Positions 40,891 to 52,886 of a DNA stretch of 56,811 nucleotides are shown here, piece by piece. The DNA comes from Bradyrhizobium genomosp. I (2014). GTDB taxonomy: Bacteria > Pseudomonadota > Alphaproteobacteria > Rhizobiales > Xanthobacteraceae. Position numbers and translations under genes: made by a program. Each line of letters opens with the position of its first letter. The stretch's first letter is position 1. The notes under the pieces are model-generated. The model was not told the DNA's origin, searched no databases, and was given only the letters and a program-made list of their open reading frames with translations. The stretch lies in the NCBI RefSeq assembly GCF_000261685.1, contig NZ_AJQE01000116.1, positions 1 through 56,811 on the forward strand, given 5' to 3'.

Positions 40891-40977
40891 CGTCATTGCG
40901 AGCGTAGCGAAGCAATCCAGACTGTCTCCGAGGAGGCAGTCTGGATTGCTTCGTCGCAAGTGCTCCTCGCAATGACG
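40891..40977. repeat. Palindromic repeat, GTCATTGCGAG family, copy 2
   Basis: An 87-bp element after the CDF gene, with arms CGTCATTGCGAGCGTAGCG and a partner ending CTCGCAATGACG, and inner arms AGCAATCCAGACTG/CAGTCTGGATTGCT. It matches the 6774-6853 copy in both arms but the right arm carries a small insertion (around CAAGTGCTC). It lies between convergent genes and could serve as a bidirectional terminator. Confidence 0.88.
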
Positions 40978-40995
40978 CGGAGAGAGTGCGGGGCC

Positions 40996-41856
40996 TCACC
41001 CCGCCTTCGCCGTCACGATCCAGATCGCGCCCTGGAGTGTCACGCTCTGGTCCTTCAGGAACGGCGCGAGCATCTCGCGGATCGAAGCCTTGGCGGCCTC
41101 ATAGGTCTCCGGCGGATGGCCTTGCAGCGCGCGGCTGGCCGGGCCGATCTGGAGCGCGCCGTCGACGGCGGCATCGAGCCCGCCGCCGATGGCGACGTCC
41201 ATCGGCAGATTGTGCGGCTCCATCGCCACGTCGACGAAGCCCGCGCCTTTCAGGATGCGCGTCACGCGCTCCTCCGAGGCGAAGGCGAACGGGCCCGGTT
41301 CCTCCGGCCCGACCGGCGGCATCTTTGGCACGTGCTTGTAGACCGCCATCAGCGGCGCCATCATCCAGGGGTTTTCCTTCGGCTCGCGCCAGCAGACGAA
41401 GGCGAGCCGCCCGGTCGGCTTCAGCGCGCGGCGGAGATTGGTGAAGGATGCGACGGGATCGGCGAAGAACATCACGCCGAACCGCGAAGCGAGCAGATCG
41501 AAGCTCGCCGGTTCGAACGGATGCACCGTCGCATCCGCCAGCACGAAATCGAGCGGCAGGCCCTTCGGCGCAAACGCGCGCGCCTGCGACAGCATCGGCT
41601 CGGACACGTCGAGGCCGAGCGCGAACCCGTTCGGCGCCACAGCCTTTGCGAACGCCATTGTGGTGGCGCCGGAGCCGCAGCCGACGTCGATGACGCGCTC
41701 GCCCGCCTTCGGCTTGGCGCGGTCGATCAGCACGTCGGCAATAGGGCCGAGCAGCCTCTCCTGCACCGCATGGCGATCGGCCCAGCGCTGCCCGCTGGGG
41801 CCGTTCCAATAGGCGATCTGGTCGGCGTTTTGCTCGTGTCCGCTCGGCTGTTCCAT
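40996..41856 (-). CDS. Class I SAM-dependent methyltransferase
   Basis: A 286-residue Rossmann-fold methyltransferase. Motif I is VIDVGCGSGATTMAFAK, motif II LGLDVSEPMLSQAR, motif III DFVLADATVHPF, and ASFDLLASRFGVMFFADP follows, a pattern like UbiE/MenG-type enzymes. The substrate is unknown. ATG 41856 is favoured because AGGGATC precedes it; ATG 41877 would add seven residues. It converges with the metal-efflux operon and is separated from it by the palindromic repeat. Confidence 0.88.
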   Translation of the reverse strand: MEQPSGHEQNADQIAYWNGPSGQRWADRHAVQERLLGPIADVLIDRAKPKAGERVIDVGCGSGATTMAFAKAVAPNGFALGLDVSEPMLSQARAFAPKGLPLDFVLADATVHPFEPASFDLLASRFGVMFFADPVASFTNLRRALKPTGRLAFVCWREPKENPWMMAPLMAVYKHVPKMPPVGPEEPGPFAFASEERVTRILKGAGFVDVAMEPHNLPMDVAIGGGLDAAVDGALQIGPASRALQGHPPETYEAAKASIREMLAPFLKDQSVTLQGAIWIVTAKAG

Positions 41857-42113
41857 CAGGTCTTTGATCCCTAGCATTTGTCGATCCGCCGCTCCCGCAA
41901 TTGCGGGCGCGCCTGCGTCGGATCCCTGCCCTGATCGTAGCGCAATTTTCTGCAAAGATCACAGCCGCTGCTGCCGAGAATTGGCTACGCTTCCGGCAGG
42001 AAGTGCTCGCATTGTGGCCGCATAGCTTTCACCGAATGGCCCCAACGGAAGCAGACGACAACCAGATTTCGAGGATAGCGTTTTCAGGTTGTTCACCTTG
42101 GAAAGGCATGACC

Positions 42114-42467
42114 ATGCGCAGCTTCATGGCACCCCTCGTTATCGCAACCCTCTCCTTCGGGACGCCGACTTTCGTGCAGGCGCAAGGAACATCGTCGCAA
42201 TCGGGAGCAGAATCGCCGACCGCTCAGAGCACCGTCATCCGCCAGATCCAGGTTGTCGACATTAAGGACCTGCAACCAGCCGTGCGCTCGAAGGTCGATG
42301 AAATCGTCGCACAGACAAGCGATGACGATATTCAATCGCTCCGGAAGACGATTGACGCGACTCCCCAGGCGGCATCCGCGCTCAAGGCGAAGGGTCTGAC
42401 CTCGTCGCAGGTCGTTGCGATCAACATTGCCGAAGGCGTCCTGACACTATTCACCAAGACGGCCTGA
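42114..42467 (+). CDS. Small exported protein of unknown function
   Basis: A 117-residue precursor. The signal peptide runs MRSFMAPLVIATLSFGTPTF to a cleavage near VQA-QG. The mature chain of about 92 residues is Ser/Thr/Gln-rich at first and then helical (KSKVDEIVAQT-like region, LRKTIDATPQAASALKAKG). It has no cysteine. GGAAAGG lies 7 bases before ATG 42114; ATG 42108 in the same frame is too close to it. I recognise no family. Confidence 0.65.
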   Translation: MRSFMAPLVIATLSFGTPTFVQAQGTSSQSGAESPTAQSTVIRQIQVVDIKDLQPAVRSKVDEIVAQTSDDDIQSLRKTIDATPQAASALKAKGLTSSQVVAINIAEGVLTLFTKTA

Positions 42468-42670
42468 TATTTCCATCAGGAATGACCACGCGCCACTGTG
42501 GGGCACGTGACCGCTCCACGGCGGCTGTCGGCATGCCCGGTCGAGGTTTACAGGGTGATATGCCCTACGAACGAACCAGCCAGCCGCGACCGAATAGAGG
42601 TTTTGCGCTGATGCCATGCTCCAATTGGTTTCCCGGCATGGCAGCCTACTTGGCTCCGCAAAGCGAAGAC

Positions 42671-42747
42671 TGGTGGGCGGTCACGGATTCGAACCGCGGA
42701 CCCTCTCGGTGTAAACGAGATGCTCTAACCAGCTGAGCTAACCGCCC
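42671..42747 (-). tRNA. tRNA-Val (TAC)
   Basis: A 77-base cloverleaf on the minus strand. Acceptor GGGCGGT pairs with ACCGCCC, discriminator A, encoded CCA. The anticodon loop TTTACAC gives TAC, and the T arm is GCGGTTCGAATCCGT. Its 3' end faces that of tRNA-Asp 12 kb away. Confidence 0.97.
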
Positions 42748-42807
42748 TCGCCGGCCTCTTTAGCCTCTCGCGCCCCGGGCGGGCAAGCGCGGATCGTCAT
42801 TCCCGTC

Positions 42808-43212
42808 TCAATCCTGTGGCCGCCCCGGCAGCAGCGGCACCGCGTCGATCCAGACTGCCGCGGACTGGCACCAGATCTGCCGGGCGGGGCGCAATTTGTC
42901 GCGCTGGCGGATCGAGCCCCAGCGGATACCCCAATCGTCGGCCTGGTCGCCCTCGCCGCTGGTGAACAGCGGGGAACCGCAATCGGCGCAAAAATGCTGG
43001 AAGCGCATCCGGCCGTTGTCGCCGCGCTTGCCATAAATCTTGGGCGTGCCGGCGGTCACGCGGACATCGGCCTTGGTGCAGATGGCCGTCACGCGGAACG
43101 GCGAGCCGGTCAGCGTCTGGCAATCGGTGCAATGGCACACCGAGACCTCCTCCGGATTGACCTCGGCCTCGAAGGTGATCCGCCCGCAATGGCATTTTCC
43201 GTCGATCAGCAT
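42808..43212 (-). CDS. GFA (CENP-V/GFA) family zinc protein
   Basis: A 134-residue member of the family named after glutathione-dependent formaldehyde-activating enzyme. Zinc-binding cysteines appear in three groups: CHCGRITFEAE near the N-terminus, VCHCTDCQTLTGSPFR in the middle and HFCADCGSPLF near residue 95. ATG 43212 gives MLIDGKCHCG, the usual start. Most such proteins have no proven activity, so a role in formaldehyde or carbon-sulfur chemistry is only a family-level guess. Confidence 0.88.
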   Translation of the reverse strand: MLIDGKCHCGRITFEAEVNPEEVSVCHCTDCQTLTGSPFRVTAICTKADVRVTAGTPKIYGKRGDNGRMRFQHFCADCGSPLFTSGEGDQADDWGIRWGSIRQRDKLRPARQIWCQSAAVWIDAVPLLPGRPQD

Positions 43213-43345
43213 CGCCCTGATCCCTCGGGCCCTGCTAGCCCCCGCCGACTTGCGAGTGTCCGACCTCAACGATCGGACTGCGCGCCGTAATCCTATGACG
43301 TTCTCGACACGGTGCTCGTCACTTGCCGTGAAAGATCACAGTACA

Positions 43346-43412
43346 CCCAAAACAAAAACAAGCCCGAAGGCCCCATTTTAACATCTTTCGCTGGAACTTA
43401 GTGAGCGGTCGG
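43346..43412 (-). repeat. Degenerate copy of the lon 3' end and terminator
   Basis: A 67-bp stretch about 80 percent identical by eye to 44213-44280, which holds the last lon codons and its terminator. Shared blocks are CCCAAAACAAAAAC, CCCGAAGG, CATCTTTCGC and GTGAGCGGTC. In this copy the terminator stem has lost part of its symmetry and the lon-like stop reads TAA rather than TGA. It lies just downstream of the lipoprotein gene stop and may serve as its terminator. Confidence 0.8.
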
Positions 43413-43425
43413 AGACTTCGCCACC

Positions 43426-44097
43426 TCAACTCGAAGGCCCAATGATACCCTTCTGCTGCAAGTCCTCGAAAATGGCCGCGACTGAGGTTGAAGCACTAGA
43501 GCCATCGCCCACGAAAAGAAGTCCTCCCGCATTCACTTGGCCGTTGCCTACCCAGAGATTTCGTCCGCTCGATGCCTCAAGCAGCCGGGCTGTAAACATG
43601 GTTTGACGACGATAGCGATACACAGGGGTCGCGGTAGCAGTCATCGTCCCAGACGACACACCATCGAGTGAAACCGCAGAGACATTGCCTGCTGTACTAA
43701 CAGTTCCGCTAGCGCTCGAAGAACCAGAGTATTGGCCCGAAAAGATCGTCCCAGCGTATTGCTGTTGGACGCCGGTATCTCCCACATTGATAATAAGCAC
43801 ACCGTCTACGCCGTCACCGGCAAGTCCTCGTTGGATTTCAGCGCTCGTATAGGTTCGCGTCGGCGGAAACAATTGAAGCGCATCGCCTGCAACGACACCA
43901 CGCTTCTTGGCCTCCTCAGCAATGCTGAGTTGAATTTTAGAGACGAGTGGGTTTGGCCCAGCCACATATGCGATGACGTGATTGATCGGCTTCGCTGGCA
44001 GCTGTTTATCAGCATAGCCCTGCATCGACGTGGTGATGCAGCCCGACAGTCCAATTGCCGCCGCCGCCAAACTAACAAATTGCTTTGCCGAAACCAT
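43426..44097 (-). CDS. Putative lipoprotein of unknown function
   Basis: A 223-residue precursor with a lipoprotein signal: basic start, hydrophobic VSLAAAAIGLSGC with the lipobox cysteine at residue 20. The mature protein has a Ser/Gly-rich middle (GQYSGSSSASGTVST) and a C-terminal region typical of envelope proteins that multimerise (RYRRQTMFTARLLEASSG, NLWVGNGQ). It uses more A/T-ending codons (AAA, ATT, TTT, GTT) than its neighbours, suggesting acquisition from elsewhere. It is flanked by two copies of a lon 3'-end sequence. The family was not recognised. Confidence 0.78.
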   Translation of the reverse strand: MVSAKQFVSLAAAAIGLSGCITTSMQGYADKQLPAKPINHVIAYVAGPNPLVSKIQLSIAEEAKKRGVVAGDALQLFPPTRTYTSAEIQRGLAGDGVDGVLIINVGDTGVQQQYAGTIFSGQYSGSSSASGTVSTAGNVSAVSLDGVSSGTMTATATPVYRYRRQTMFTARLLEASSGRNLWVGNGQVNAGGLLFVGDGSSASTSVAAIFEDLQQKGIIGPSS

Positions 44098-44212
44098 GCA
44101 TCCCCCGAGGAATGGTTTTGGTATTGAGCCGGCAACTTAACCGGGAAGCGGCTCGTAATGCTAGTGTCGGCAAGTAGGGCAAAAGTAGACCCCCGACGAC
44201 AGGAAGCTCTCC

Positions 44213-44247
44213 CCCAAAACAAAAACGGCGCCCGAAGGCGCCGTTTT
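44213..44247 (-). terminator. Rho-independent terminator of lon
   Basis: AAAACGGCGCC-TTCG-GGCGCCGTTTT, read on the minus strand, is a perfect stem with a TTCG tetraloop followed by TTGTTTTGGG. It begins 18 bases after the lon stop. Confidence 0.92.
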
Positions 44248-44265
44248 ATCATCTTTCGCGATGGC

Positions 44266-46689
<2,424 letters not shown>

Positions 46690-47010
46690 GGCCTTTTCCT
46701 TTTGCTTTGCCCCCTTGCACGCAGCCCGCTGATCATGCGCAACCGCCACAAGGTGCTGAGGTGATCCGCAGAACCGGTCGGTCCTCTACCAGTCGGACCG
46801 GCTCGCCGGATAGAACTGAGGCGAATCTTGAAGAGAATTTCCGCTCGCCGCCGACATTAGGTGGCTATCGACCCGGGGGGTGTCAAGTCATTGAAAAACG
46901 CGCGCCATCAGGCGCTTACGCAACGCGATAAGCGACGCAACATCGGCTGCGGAGATACAGTTCCGCAGCCCGACTTGAGGCGACAATTGAAGCGTTCCGG
47001 CGCCGCCGGA
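46690..47010. other. lon upstream region
   Basis: A 321-base gap between clpX and lon. It contains the clpX terminator hairpin (46893-46915) and, on the minus strand, CTTCAAG at 46827-46833 with CTATCCGG about 13 bases later, a possible but poorly spaced sigma-32-like promoter for lon. No gene is seen. Confidence 0.45.
46893..46915 (-). terminator. Probable terminator of clpX
   Basis: On the minus strand GCGCC-TGAT-GGCGC is a 5-bp GC stem followed by GCGTTTTTC. It lies about 95 bases after the clpX stop. Confidence 0.6.
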
Positions 47011-48282
<1,272 letters not shown>

Positions 48283-48629
48283 TCCTGTCTCCGTCCGCGG
48301 TTCGATCCCGTTCCGCTCGATCGCTCCATTCCGACACGATGGCCGGTATGAAGCTTAAGTAGAGCAAATTCCGTACCAAAAAAGACCCTACGCGTTATAT
48401 CCCGTGCGAATCACGGTCACTCGATTCTCCCGCGATCATAGCCGATCAATCGTAGCCAACCATGCTGTCACCCGACTATCAAGAATTCGCTAATCGGGGC
48501 TCGCCGGCTACCCGTGACAATACCGTGATTTCCGGTCTTGGCACGGACGAAGTGATGGAAATGACCCCGGCGTTGCTGGATTGCCACGAAAAACAAGCAC
48601 GAAAGCGGAACTTTCTGCTTGTCGCAGCG

Positions 48630-48647
48630 CGCAAAACGCGTTTTGCG
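48630..48647. repeat. Perfect 18-bp palindrome between clpP and clpX
   Basis: CGCAAAACGCGTTTTGCG is exactly self-complementary. It has no U-tract after it on either strand, so it is more likely a protein-binding site or RNA-processing hairpin than a terminator. No regulator is assigned. Confidence 0.55.
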
Positions 48648-48691
48648 ACGCGCGCACGCGCGCCTGGCGTGAACGCCGCCCCGACGGGACC

Positions 48692-48713
48692 GCGGCGATC
48701 CGAGGATCGCCGC
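48692..48713 (-). terminator. Stable hairpin 3' of clpP
   Basis: GCGGCGATCC-GA-GGATCGCCGC pairs perfectly over 10 bp and begins 14 bases after the clpP stop. No T run follows on either strand, so it may stabilise the clpP 3' end rather than terminate efficiently. Confidence 0.5.
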
Positions 48714-48726
48714 GAACCCCGTAGTG

Positions 48727-49362
48727 CTACGGAGCCTTCGCCGGCGCCGGCTCCTCGGCGCGCTTGTCGATGACCTTGTCGACCAGGCCGAACTCCTTGG
48801 CGTCGTTCGCCGTCAGGAACTTGTCGCGTTCCAGCGCATCCTCGATCGACTTGTAGGTCTGGCCGGTGTGCTTCACGTAGATCTCGTTGAGCCGCTTCTT
48901 CAGGTTCAGGATTTCCTGGGCGTGCAGCATGATGTCGGTGGCCTGGCCCTGGAAGCCGCCGGACGGCTGGTGCACCATGATGCGCGCGTTCGGCAGCGAG
49001 AAGCGCATGTCCTTCTCGCCGGCCGCGAGCAGCAGCGAGCCCATCGAGGCCGCCTGCCCCGTGCAGAGCGTCGAGACCGGCGGGCGGATGAACTGCATGG
49101 TGTCGTAGATCGCAAGGCCCGACGTCACCACGCCGCCCGGCGAGTTGATGTACATCGAGATTTCCTTCTTCGGATTTTCCGCCTCGAGGAACAGGAGCTG
49201 CGCGACGATGAGCGTCGACATGCCGTCCTCGACCGGGCCGGTCACGAAGATGATGCGCTCCTTCAGGAGGCGCGAGAAAATGTCGTAGGCGCGCTCGCCA
49301 CGGTTGGTCTGCTCGACCACCATGGGCACGAGGTTCATGTAGGTTTCAACCGGATCGCGCAT
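48727..49362 (-). CDS. clpP: ATP-dependent Clp protease proteolytic subunit ClpP
   Basis: A 211-residue serine protease that forms a double-heptamer chamber. The catalytic triad is visible as Ser106 (GQAASMGS), His131 (MVHQPSGG) and Asp180 (ALERD). The N-terminal propeptide region is short. It partners with ClpX (downstream) and ClpA. The C-terminal tail is rich in Glu, Ala and Pro. It is transcribed in the same direction as tig, clpX and lon but with wide gaps, so separate promoters are likely. Confidence 0.98.
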   Translation of the reverse strand: MRDPVETYMNLVPMVVEQTNRGERAYDIFSRLLKERIIFVTGPVEDGMSTLIVAQLLFLEAENPKKEISMYINSPGGVVTSGLAIYDTMQFIRPPVSTLCTGQAASMGSLLLAAGEKDMRFSLPNARIMVHQPSGGFQGQATDIMLHAQEILNLKKRLNEIYVKHTGQTYKSIEDALERDKFLTANDAKEFGLVDKVIDKRAEEPAPAKAP

Positions 49363-49569
49363 GAGTCACCTAGGGTTTTTGAGAGGCGGACATCGCCAGT
49401 CTTGGCTGCCAGTCGGGCTGGATCTGCCGGAAGGCGGATGGACGTCCCGTGATGCAGGAACTTGGTAGAGGTAGAAGGCGTAGCGACAGATATAGCCCAA
49501 TTCGCGCCTGACAAGTGCGGAGCGCATTAAGGCTTAATCCGTCAGGGAGTTGAAGCTGATTCGTACAAT

Positions 49570-49603
49570 GAGGCCCAGCCGGCCATCTGGCTAGCTGGGC
49601 CTC
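49570..49603 (-). terminator. Hairpin downstream of tig
   Basis: GAGGCCCAGC and GCTGGGCCTC form a 10-bp stem around a 14-base loop. The following sequence on the minus strand, ATTGTACG, has no long T run. It may end the tig transcript or mark the boundary of the adjoining repeat. Confidence 0.45.
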
Positions 49604-49631
49604 TTCGCCGATCATCCTTAATGGAAGACTG

Positions 49632-49731
49632 TCTCGGAGTCCCATTCCGATGGTATCGGAACGGGCCCCTGGATTCTGGTCTTGACGCGCTTTCTTTGCG
49701 CGAACCGGTATCCGCTTCGCTCGAAACGCTA
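49632..49731. repeat. Dispersed Bradyrhizobium-type repeat (degenerate)
   Basis: On the minus strand this reads AGCGTTTCGAGCGAAGCGG, then ATACCGGTTCGCGC and AAGCGCGTCAAGACCAGAAT, ending in the hairpin CCCGTTCCGATA/TATCGGAACGGG-like arms at 49641-49665. The arrangement (GTTTCGAGCGAAG, then ACCGGTTCGCG, then CGCGTCAA, then a CCGATT-CGG hairpin) matches a repeat I know to be widespread in intergenic regions of Bradyrhizobium and relatives. Recognition is from memory, not from a search. Confidence 0.6.
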
Positions 49732-49739
49732 CAGACCCA

Positions 49740-51101
49740 TCAGGCCGCGGTCTTTTCCGCCTCGTCGTCCTTGTAGAGGTCCTCGCGCGAGACCTTCTTT
49801 TCGGTCACGTTGGCGAGTTCGAGGATGAAGTCGACCACCTTGTCCTCGTAGATCGGTGCGCGGAGCTGGGCCAACGCCTGGGCGTTGTTGCGATAGAAAT
49901 CCCAGACTTCCTTCTCGCGGCCGGGCATCGAGCGCGCGCGCTCGATCACGGCACGGCCGACCTCGTCGTCGGTCACGGTGATCTTGTTCTTCTCGCCGAT
50001 CTCGGAGAGCACGAGGCCGAGCCGCACGCGGCGGTCGGCGATCTTGCGGTACTCTTCCTTGGCCTTGTCCTCGGTGGTGTCCTCGTCGGCAAAGGTCTTG
50101 CCCGCGGAATCCATCTCGGCCTTGACCGAGTTCCACATCAGATTGAACTCCTCGTCGACCAGCGAGGGCGGCGCCTCGAAGCGGTGCGCCTCGTCGAGGC
50201 GGTCGAGCAGCGCGCGCTTGACGCGCTGGCGCGTCGCGGTCGCGAACTCGGCGGAGAGACGTTCGCGCGCGGCTTCCTTCAGCTTGTCCAGCGATTCCAG
50301 GCCGAGCGACTTGGCGAACTCATCGTCGATCGCAAGGTCCTGCGGCGCCTCGATCAGGGTCGCGGTGGTCTCGAATTCGGCCGGCTGGCCGGCCAGCTTG
50401 TCGTTCATGTAGTTCTTGGGGAACGACACCTTCAGCGTGCGGGTCTCGCCCGCGCCGATGCCGACGAGTTGCTCCTCGAAGCCCGGAATGAAGGTGTTGG
50501 AGCCGATCACGACCTGGATGCCTTCGCCGGTGCCGCCCTCGAAGACTTCGCCGTTGATGCTGCCCTTGAAGTTGATGGTGACGCGGTCGCCGGAGGCGGC
50601 CTTTTCGCCCTCGCCCTTCGCCGCATAGGTGCGGTTGGAATCGGCGATGCGCTTGATCGCCTCGTCGACGTCGGTGTCGGAGACGTCGGCGACGGGCTTC
50701 TCGACCTGGAAGGTCTTGAAGTCGGCGAGCGCGATCGCCGGCACCACCTCGATCGCGACCGTGTAGGTCAGATCGGTCTTGCCACTCAGCAGCTCCTCGA
50801 CCTCGGCCTGCTCGCTCGGCATGGTGATCTTCGGCTCGGTCGCGAGGCGAAAGCCGCGCTCGGAGAACAGCTGCGTGTTGGTGTCGCGGATGGTCTGGTC
50901 GATGGTCTCGGCCATCACCGAGCGGCCGTAGACCTTCTTCAGGTGCGCGACCGGCACCTTGCCCGGACGGAAGCCGTTGATGCGGACCTTGTCCTTGAGG
51001 TCGACGAGCTTGGCACCGGCCTTGGCGTCGAGATCAGACGCGGGAACGCTGATCTTGAACTCGTGCTTCAAACCTTCCGAGAGGGTTTCTGTGACCTGCA
51101 T
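49740..51101 (-). CDS. tig: Trigger factor
   Basis: A 453-residue ribosome-associated chaperone and peptidyl-prolyl isomerase. The N-terminal ribosome-binding domain contains the signature loop GFRPGKVP ([18 protein letters not shown]), the middle FKBP-like domain runs from about residue 155 to 240 ([36 protein letters not shown]), and the helical C-terminal domain follows. It binds nascent chains at the exit tunnel. ATG 51101 ([10 protein letters not shown]) is canonical. It precedes the Clp genes as in many bacteria. Confidence 0.97.
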   Translation of the reverse strand: MQVTETLSEGLKHEFKISVPASDLDAKAGAKLVDLKDKVRINGFRPGKVPVAHLKKVYGRSVMAETIDQTIRDTNTQLFSERGFRLATEPKITMPSEQAEVEELLSGKTDLTYTVAIEVVPAIALADFKTFQVEKPVADVSDTDVDEAIKRIADSNRTYAAKGEGEKAASGDRVTINFKGSINGEVFEGGTGEGIQVVIGSNTFIPGFEEQLVGIGAGETRTLKVSFPKNYMNDKLAGQPAEFETTATLIEAPQDLAIDDEFAKSLGLESLDKLKEAARERLSAEFATATRQRVKRALLDRLDEAHRFEAPPSLVDEEFNLMWNSVKAEMDSAGKTFADEDTTEDKAKEEYRKIADRRVRLGLVLSEIGEKNKITVTDDEVGRAVIERARSMPGREKEVWDFYRNNAQALAQLRAPIYEDKVVDFILELANVTEKKVSREDLYKDDEAEKTAA

Positions 51102-51274
51102 GGCGTCCAATCTTCTTTTCGCTCGGTCCCGGCGCGCATGCGTCGGGACGCTGTCATTAATCGATCCGGCGCGAGGCAAACGCCTCCACGCCGGTGGTTC
51201 ATCGGACCGGCTCCGGACGGATGGTCATCCGCGCGGAAGCAGGTCTCGTAATCCGTGCAAACGCGATAAGCGCT

Positions 51275-51359
51275 TGGTGCGGGCGGAGGGACTCGAACCC
51301 CCACAACTTTCGTCACTGGAACCTAAATCCAGCGCGTCTACCAGTTCCGCCACGCCCGC
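51275..51359 (-). tRNA. tRNA-Leu (TAG)
   Basis: An 85-base class II tRNA on the minus strand with a long variable arm. Acceptor GCGGGCG pairs with CGCCCGC, discriminator A, encoded CCA. The anticodon stem CTGGA/TCCAG encloses TTTAGGT, giving TAG. The D arm is GGCGGAACTGGTAGACGC and the T arm GGGGGTTCGAGTCCC. Confidence 0.97.
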
Positions 51360-51513
51360 GTTAATCTGCATCAAGACCGGCCGCGATGCCGCGGGCGGCC
51401 GGGCTTATAGCATGTGCCTGACTGTTCGCAGCAAAAAAATGGCCGGTTGGAGGCACGCTTAAAGTAGGCACGATGACTGGACTTATCCAGCACGACATGG
51501 TCCGGATCGCTGC

Positions 51514-52827
51514 ATGAAACCGCGGATCTTCGACCCGACCAGACGCGAGATTTTGGCCGGCCTCGGAGCGGCGCTCGGCGCGTCCACGGCCGGGTTGATG
51601 GCGGGTGGAGCGACCCCGGCCGTGACCGCCCAGATCGCCCTCCAGGGACGGGCGGCAAGCCTGGCTCTGAAGCCGGGTCAGCCACCTACACCAATCTGGG
51701 AGCTGGCCGCGGTAAGCCATCTCGGGGACGTCCGTCTCAAGCGGGGCGACCGTTGCGAGTTCGTGTTTCGGAACGACCTGCCTGTGCCACTTGCGCCAGT
51801 CTGGTACGGCCTCAATGGCCCGGCCACGATCGACCCGCTACGCGGGCGCGCCCCTGCACCACCCAATGCGGTTGAAACATCAATTATTTCAATACCAAGC
51901 GCGGGAACCCTGCTGGCGGACTTCCGTCTCTTCGAGGACGGCCTGAAGCAGCCTGCACGGCCGCTCCCGATTGTCGCGGTCGAGCCCAGCCGGGTTGCCG
52001 TCGATCGTGACGAGGTCCTGTTGATCGAGGAATGGCGCCTGCGGCCGAACGGCACCGCAGTCCCGCCGGGCCAGAACCCGCAGGACGCGACGCCGCTCTA
52101 CACGGTCAATGGCAGAACTTCATTCGAACTCTCAGCTGCGGTCAATGAGCGGCTCCGGCTGCGCTTCATCAATGGCTCCCAACGTACTGTTTTGGCAATC
52201 AAATTGGAAAGCCATGAGGTCCGGGTCATGGCCCTGGACGGACAGCCGGCCGAGCCGTTTGCCGCGCGCAATGGCGCCCTTGTGCTGGCCCCCGGCGGAC
52301 GTGCCGACGCGTTCGTGGACACGGCCACATCGGCCGCATTCCTGCTGCATGACGGCAAGGAGGCGCGCCAGGTCGGGCGCCTCACCATCTCGGCGAAGCT
52401 TGAGCGTGCGCCGCTGTTGCCGCCGCAGCCGCTCCCTTCGAACGACCTTCCCGAGAAGCTCGATCTGAGAGGCGCCCTGCGGTTCGATGTCGCGCTCGGC
52501 GCACCCGACGCCGCCTGGACGCGGCCCGCGAACTTCTCCACCGCCTCCGCCCCCGCCTTCCAGGCCAGGACCGGCCGCACCGTCGTGCTGGCCCTGAAGA
52601 ACCCCGCCCCTGTCACCACCGTGTTCCACCTGCACGGCCACCCGTTCCGCCTGCTCGACAAGCTCGACGACGGCTGGAAGCCCTATTGGCTCGACACGCT
52701 CGCGATCGAGCCCGGTCAGGCCCAGCGCGTCGCCTTCGCGGCGATCTCACCCGGACGCTGGCTGATCGAGTCCGTGGCAACCGATTGGGCCGCGCCACGG
52801 CTGGTGCGGTGGTATGCGGTGGAGTGA
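51514..52827 (+). CDS. Multicopper-oxidase-fold protein lacking most copper ligands
   Basis: A 437-residue protein with a twin-arginine signal (TRREILAGLGAALGAS, residues 9-24), so exported folded. Three cupredoxin-like domains can be traced. Of the four copper motifs of true multicopper oxidases, only HLHGH (residues 372-376, FHLHGHPFRLLD) is intact. The first reads WYGLNG (97-102) where HWHG is expected, the second LLADFRLFED where WYHSH is expected, and the last GRWLIESVATDW where the HCHxxxH motif should be. It should not work as an oxidase; an FtsP/SufI-like structural role is possible. No copper genes adjoin it. Confidence 0.85.
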   Translation: MKPRIFDPTRREILAGLGAALGASTAGLMAGGATPAVTAQIALQGRAASLALKPGQPPTPIWELAAVSHLGDVRLKRGDRCEFVFRNDLPVPLAPVWYGLNGPATIDPLRGRAPAPPNAVETSIISIPSAGTLLADFRLFEDGLKQPARPLPIVAVEPSRVAVDRDEVLLIEEWRLRPNGTAVPPGQNPQDATPLYTVNGRTSFELSAAVNERLRLRFINGSQRTVLAIKLESHEVRVMALDGQPAEPFAARNGALVLAPGGRADAFVDTATSAAFLLHDGKEARQVGRLTISAKLERAPLLPPQPLPSNDLPEKLDLRGALRFDVALGAPDAAWTRPANFSTASAPAFQARTGRTVVLALKNPAPVTTVFHLHGHPFRLLDKLDDGWKPYWLDTLAIEPGQAQRVAFAAISPGRWLIESVATDWAAPRLVRWYAVE

Positions 52828-52833
52828 GCTCTT

Positions 52834-52869
52834 GTAGGATGGGTAGAGCGCACGCTCTACCCATCCTAC
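52834..52869. repeat. Palindromic repeat, GGATGGGTAGAGCG family, short copy
   Basis: A 36-bp perfect inverted repeat, GTAGGATGGGTAGAGCG-CA-CGCTCTACCCATCCTAC, between convergent genes. Its arms equal the outer arms of the larger element at 56735-56811, so this looks like an internally deleted copy of that family. It could act as a bidirectional terminator hairpin. Confidence 0.9.
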
Positions 52870-52886
52870 CCGCCATAGCGGGCAGA

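Larger units (their letters stand above)
48283..48726. other. clpP-clpX intergenic region with several palindromes
   Basis: A 444-base gap, unusually wide for clpP-clpX. It holds a GC hairpin at 48692-48713 just after clpP, a perfect 18-bp palindrome CGCAAAACGCGTTTTGCG at 48630-48647 and an imperfect inverted repeat at 48593-48622 (ACAAGCA...TGCTTGT with GAAAG/CTTTC inside). The clpX promoter should be at the low-coordinate end. No gene is supported. Confidence 0.5.
49363..49739. other. tig-clpP intergenic region with repeat and hairpin
   Basis: A 377-base gap. The right part (49632-49731) is a degenerate dispersed repeat; the middle has a 10-bp stem hairpin GAGGCCCAGC/GCTGGGCCTC (49570-49603); the left part should contain the clpP promoter. 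No gene is seen. Confidence 0.5.

Noticed and set aside
42482..42736. An 84-codon plus-strand frame near tRNA-Val
   Set aside because: Its last third is the reverse complement of tRNA-Val, so it is not a plausible gene.
48462..48773. A 103-codon plus-strand frame between clpX and clpP
   Set aside because: It runs through the palindrome cluster and into the clpP 3' end, lacks a ribosome-binding site and has a random, basic C-terminal half.
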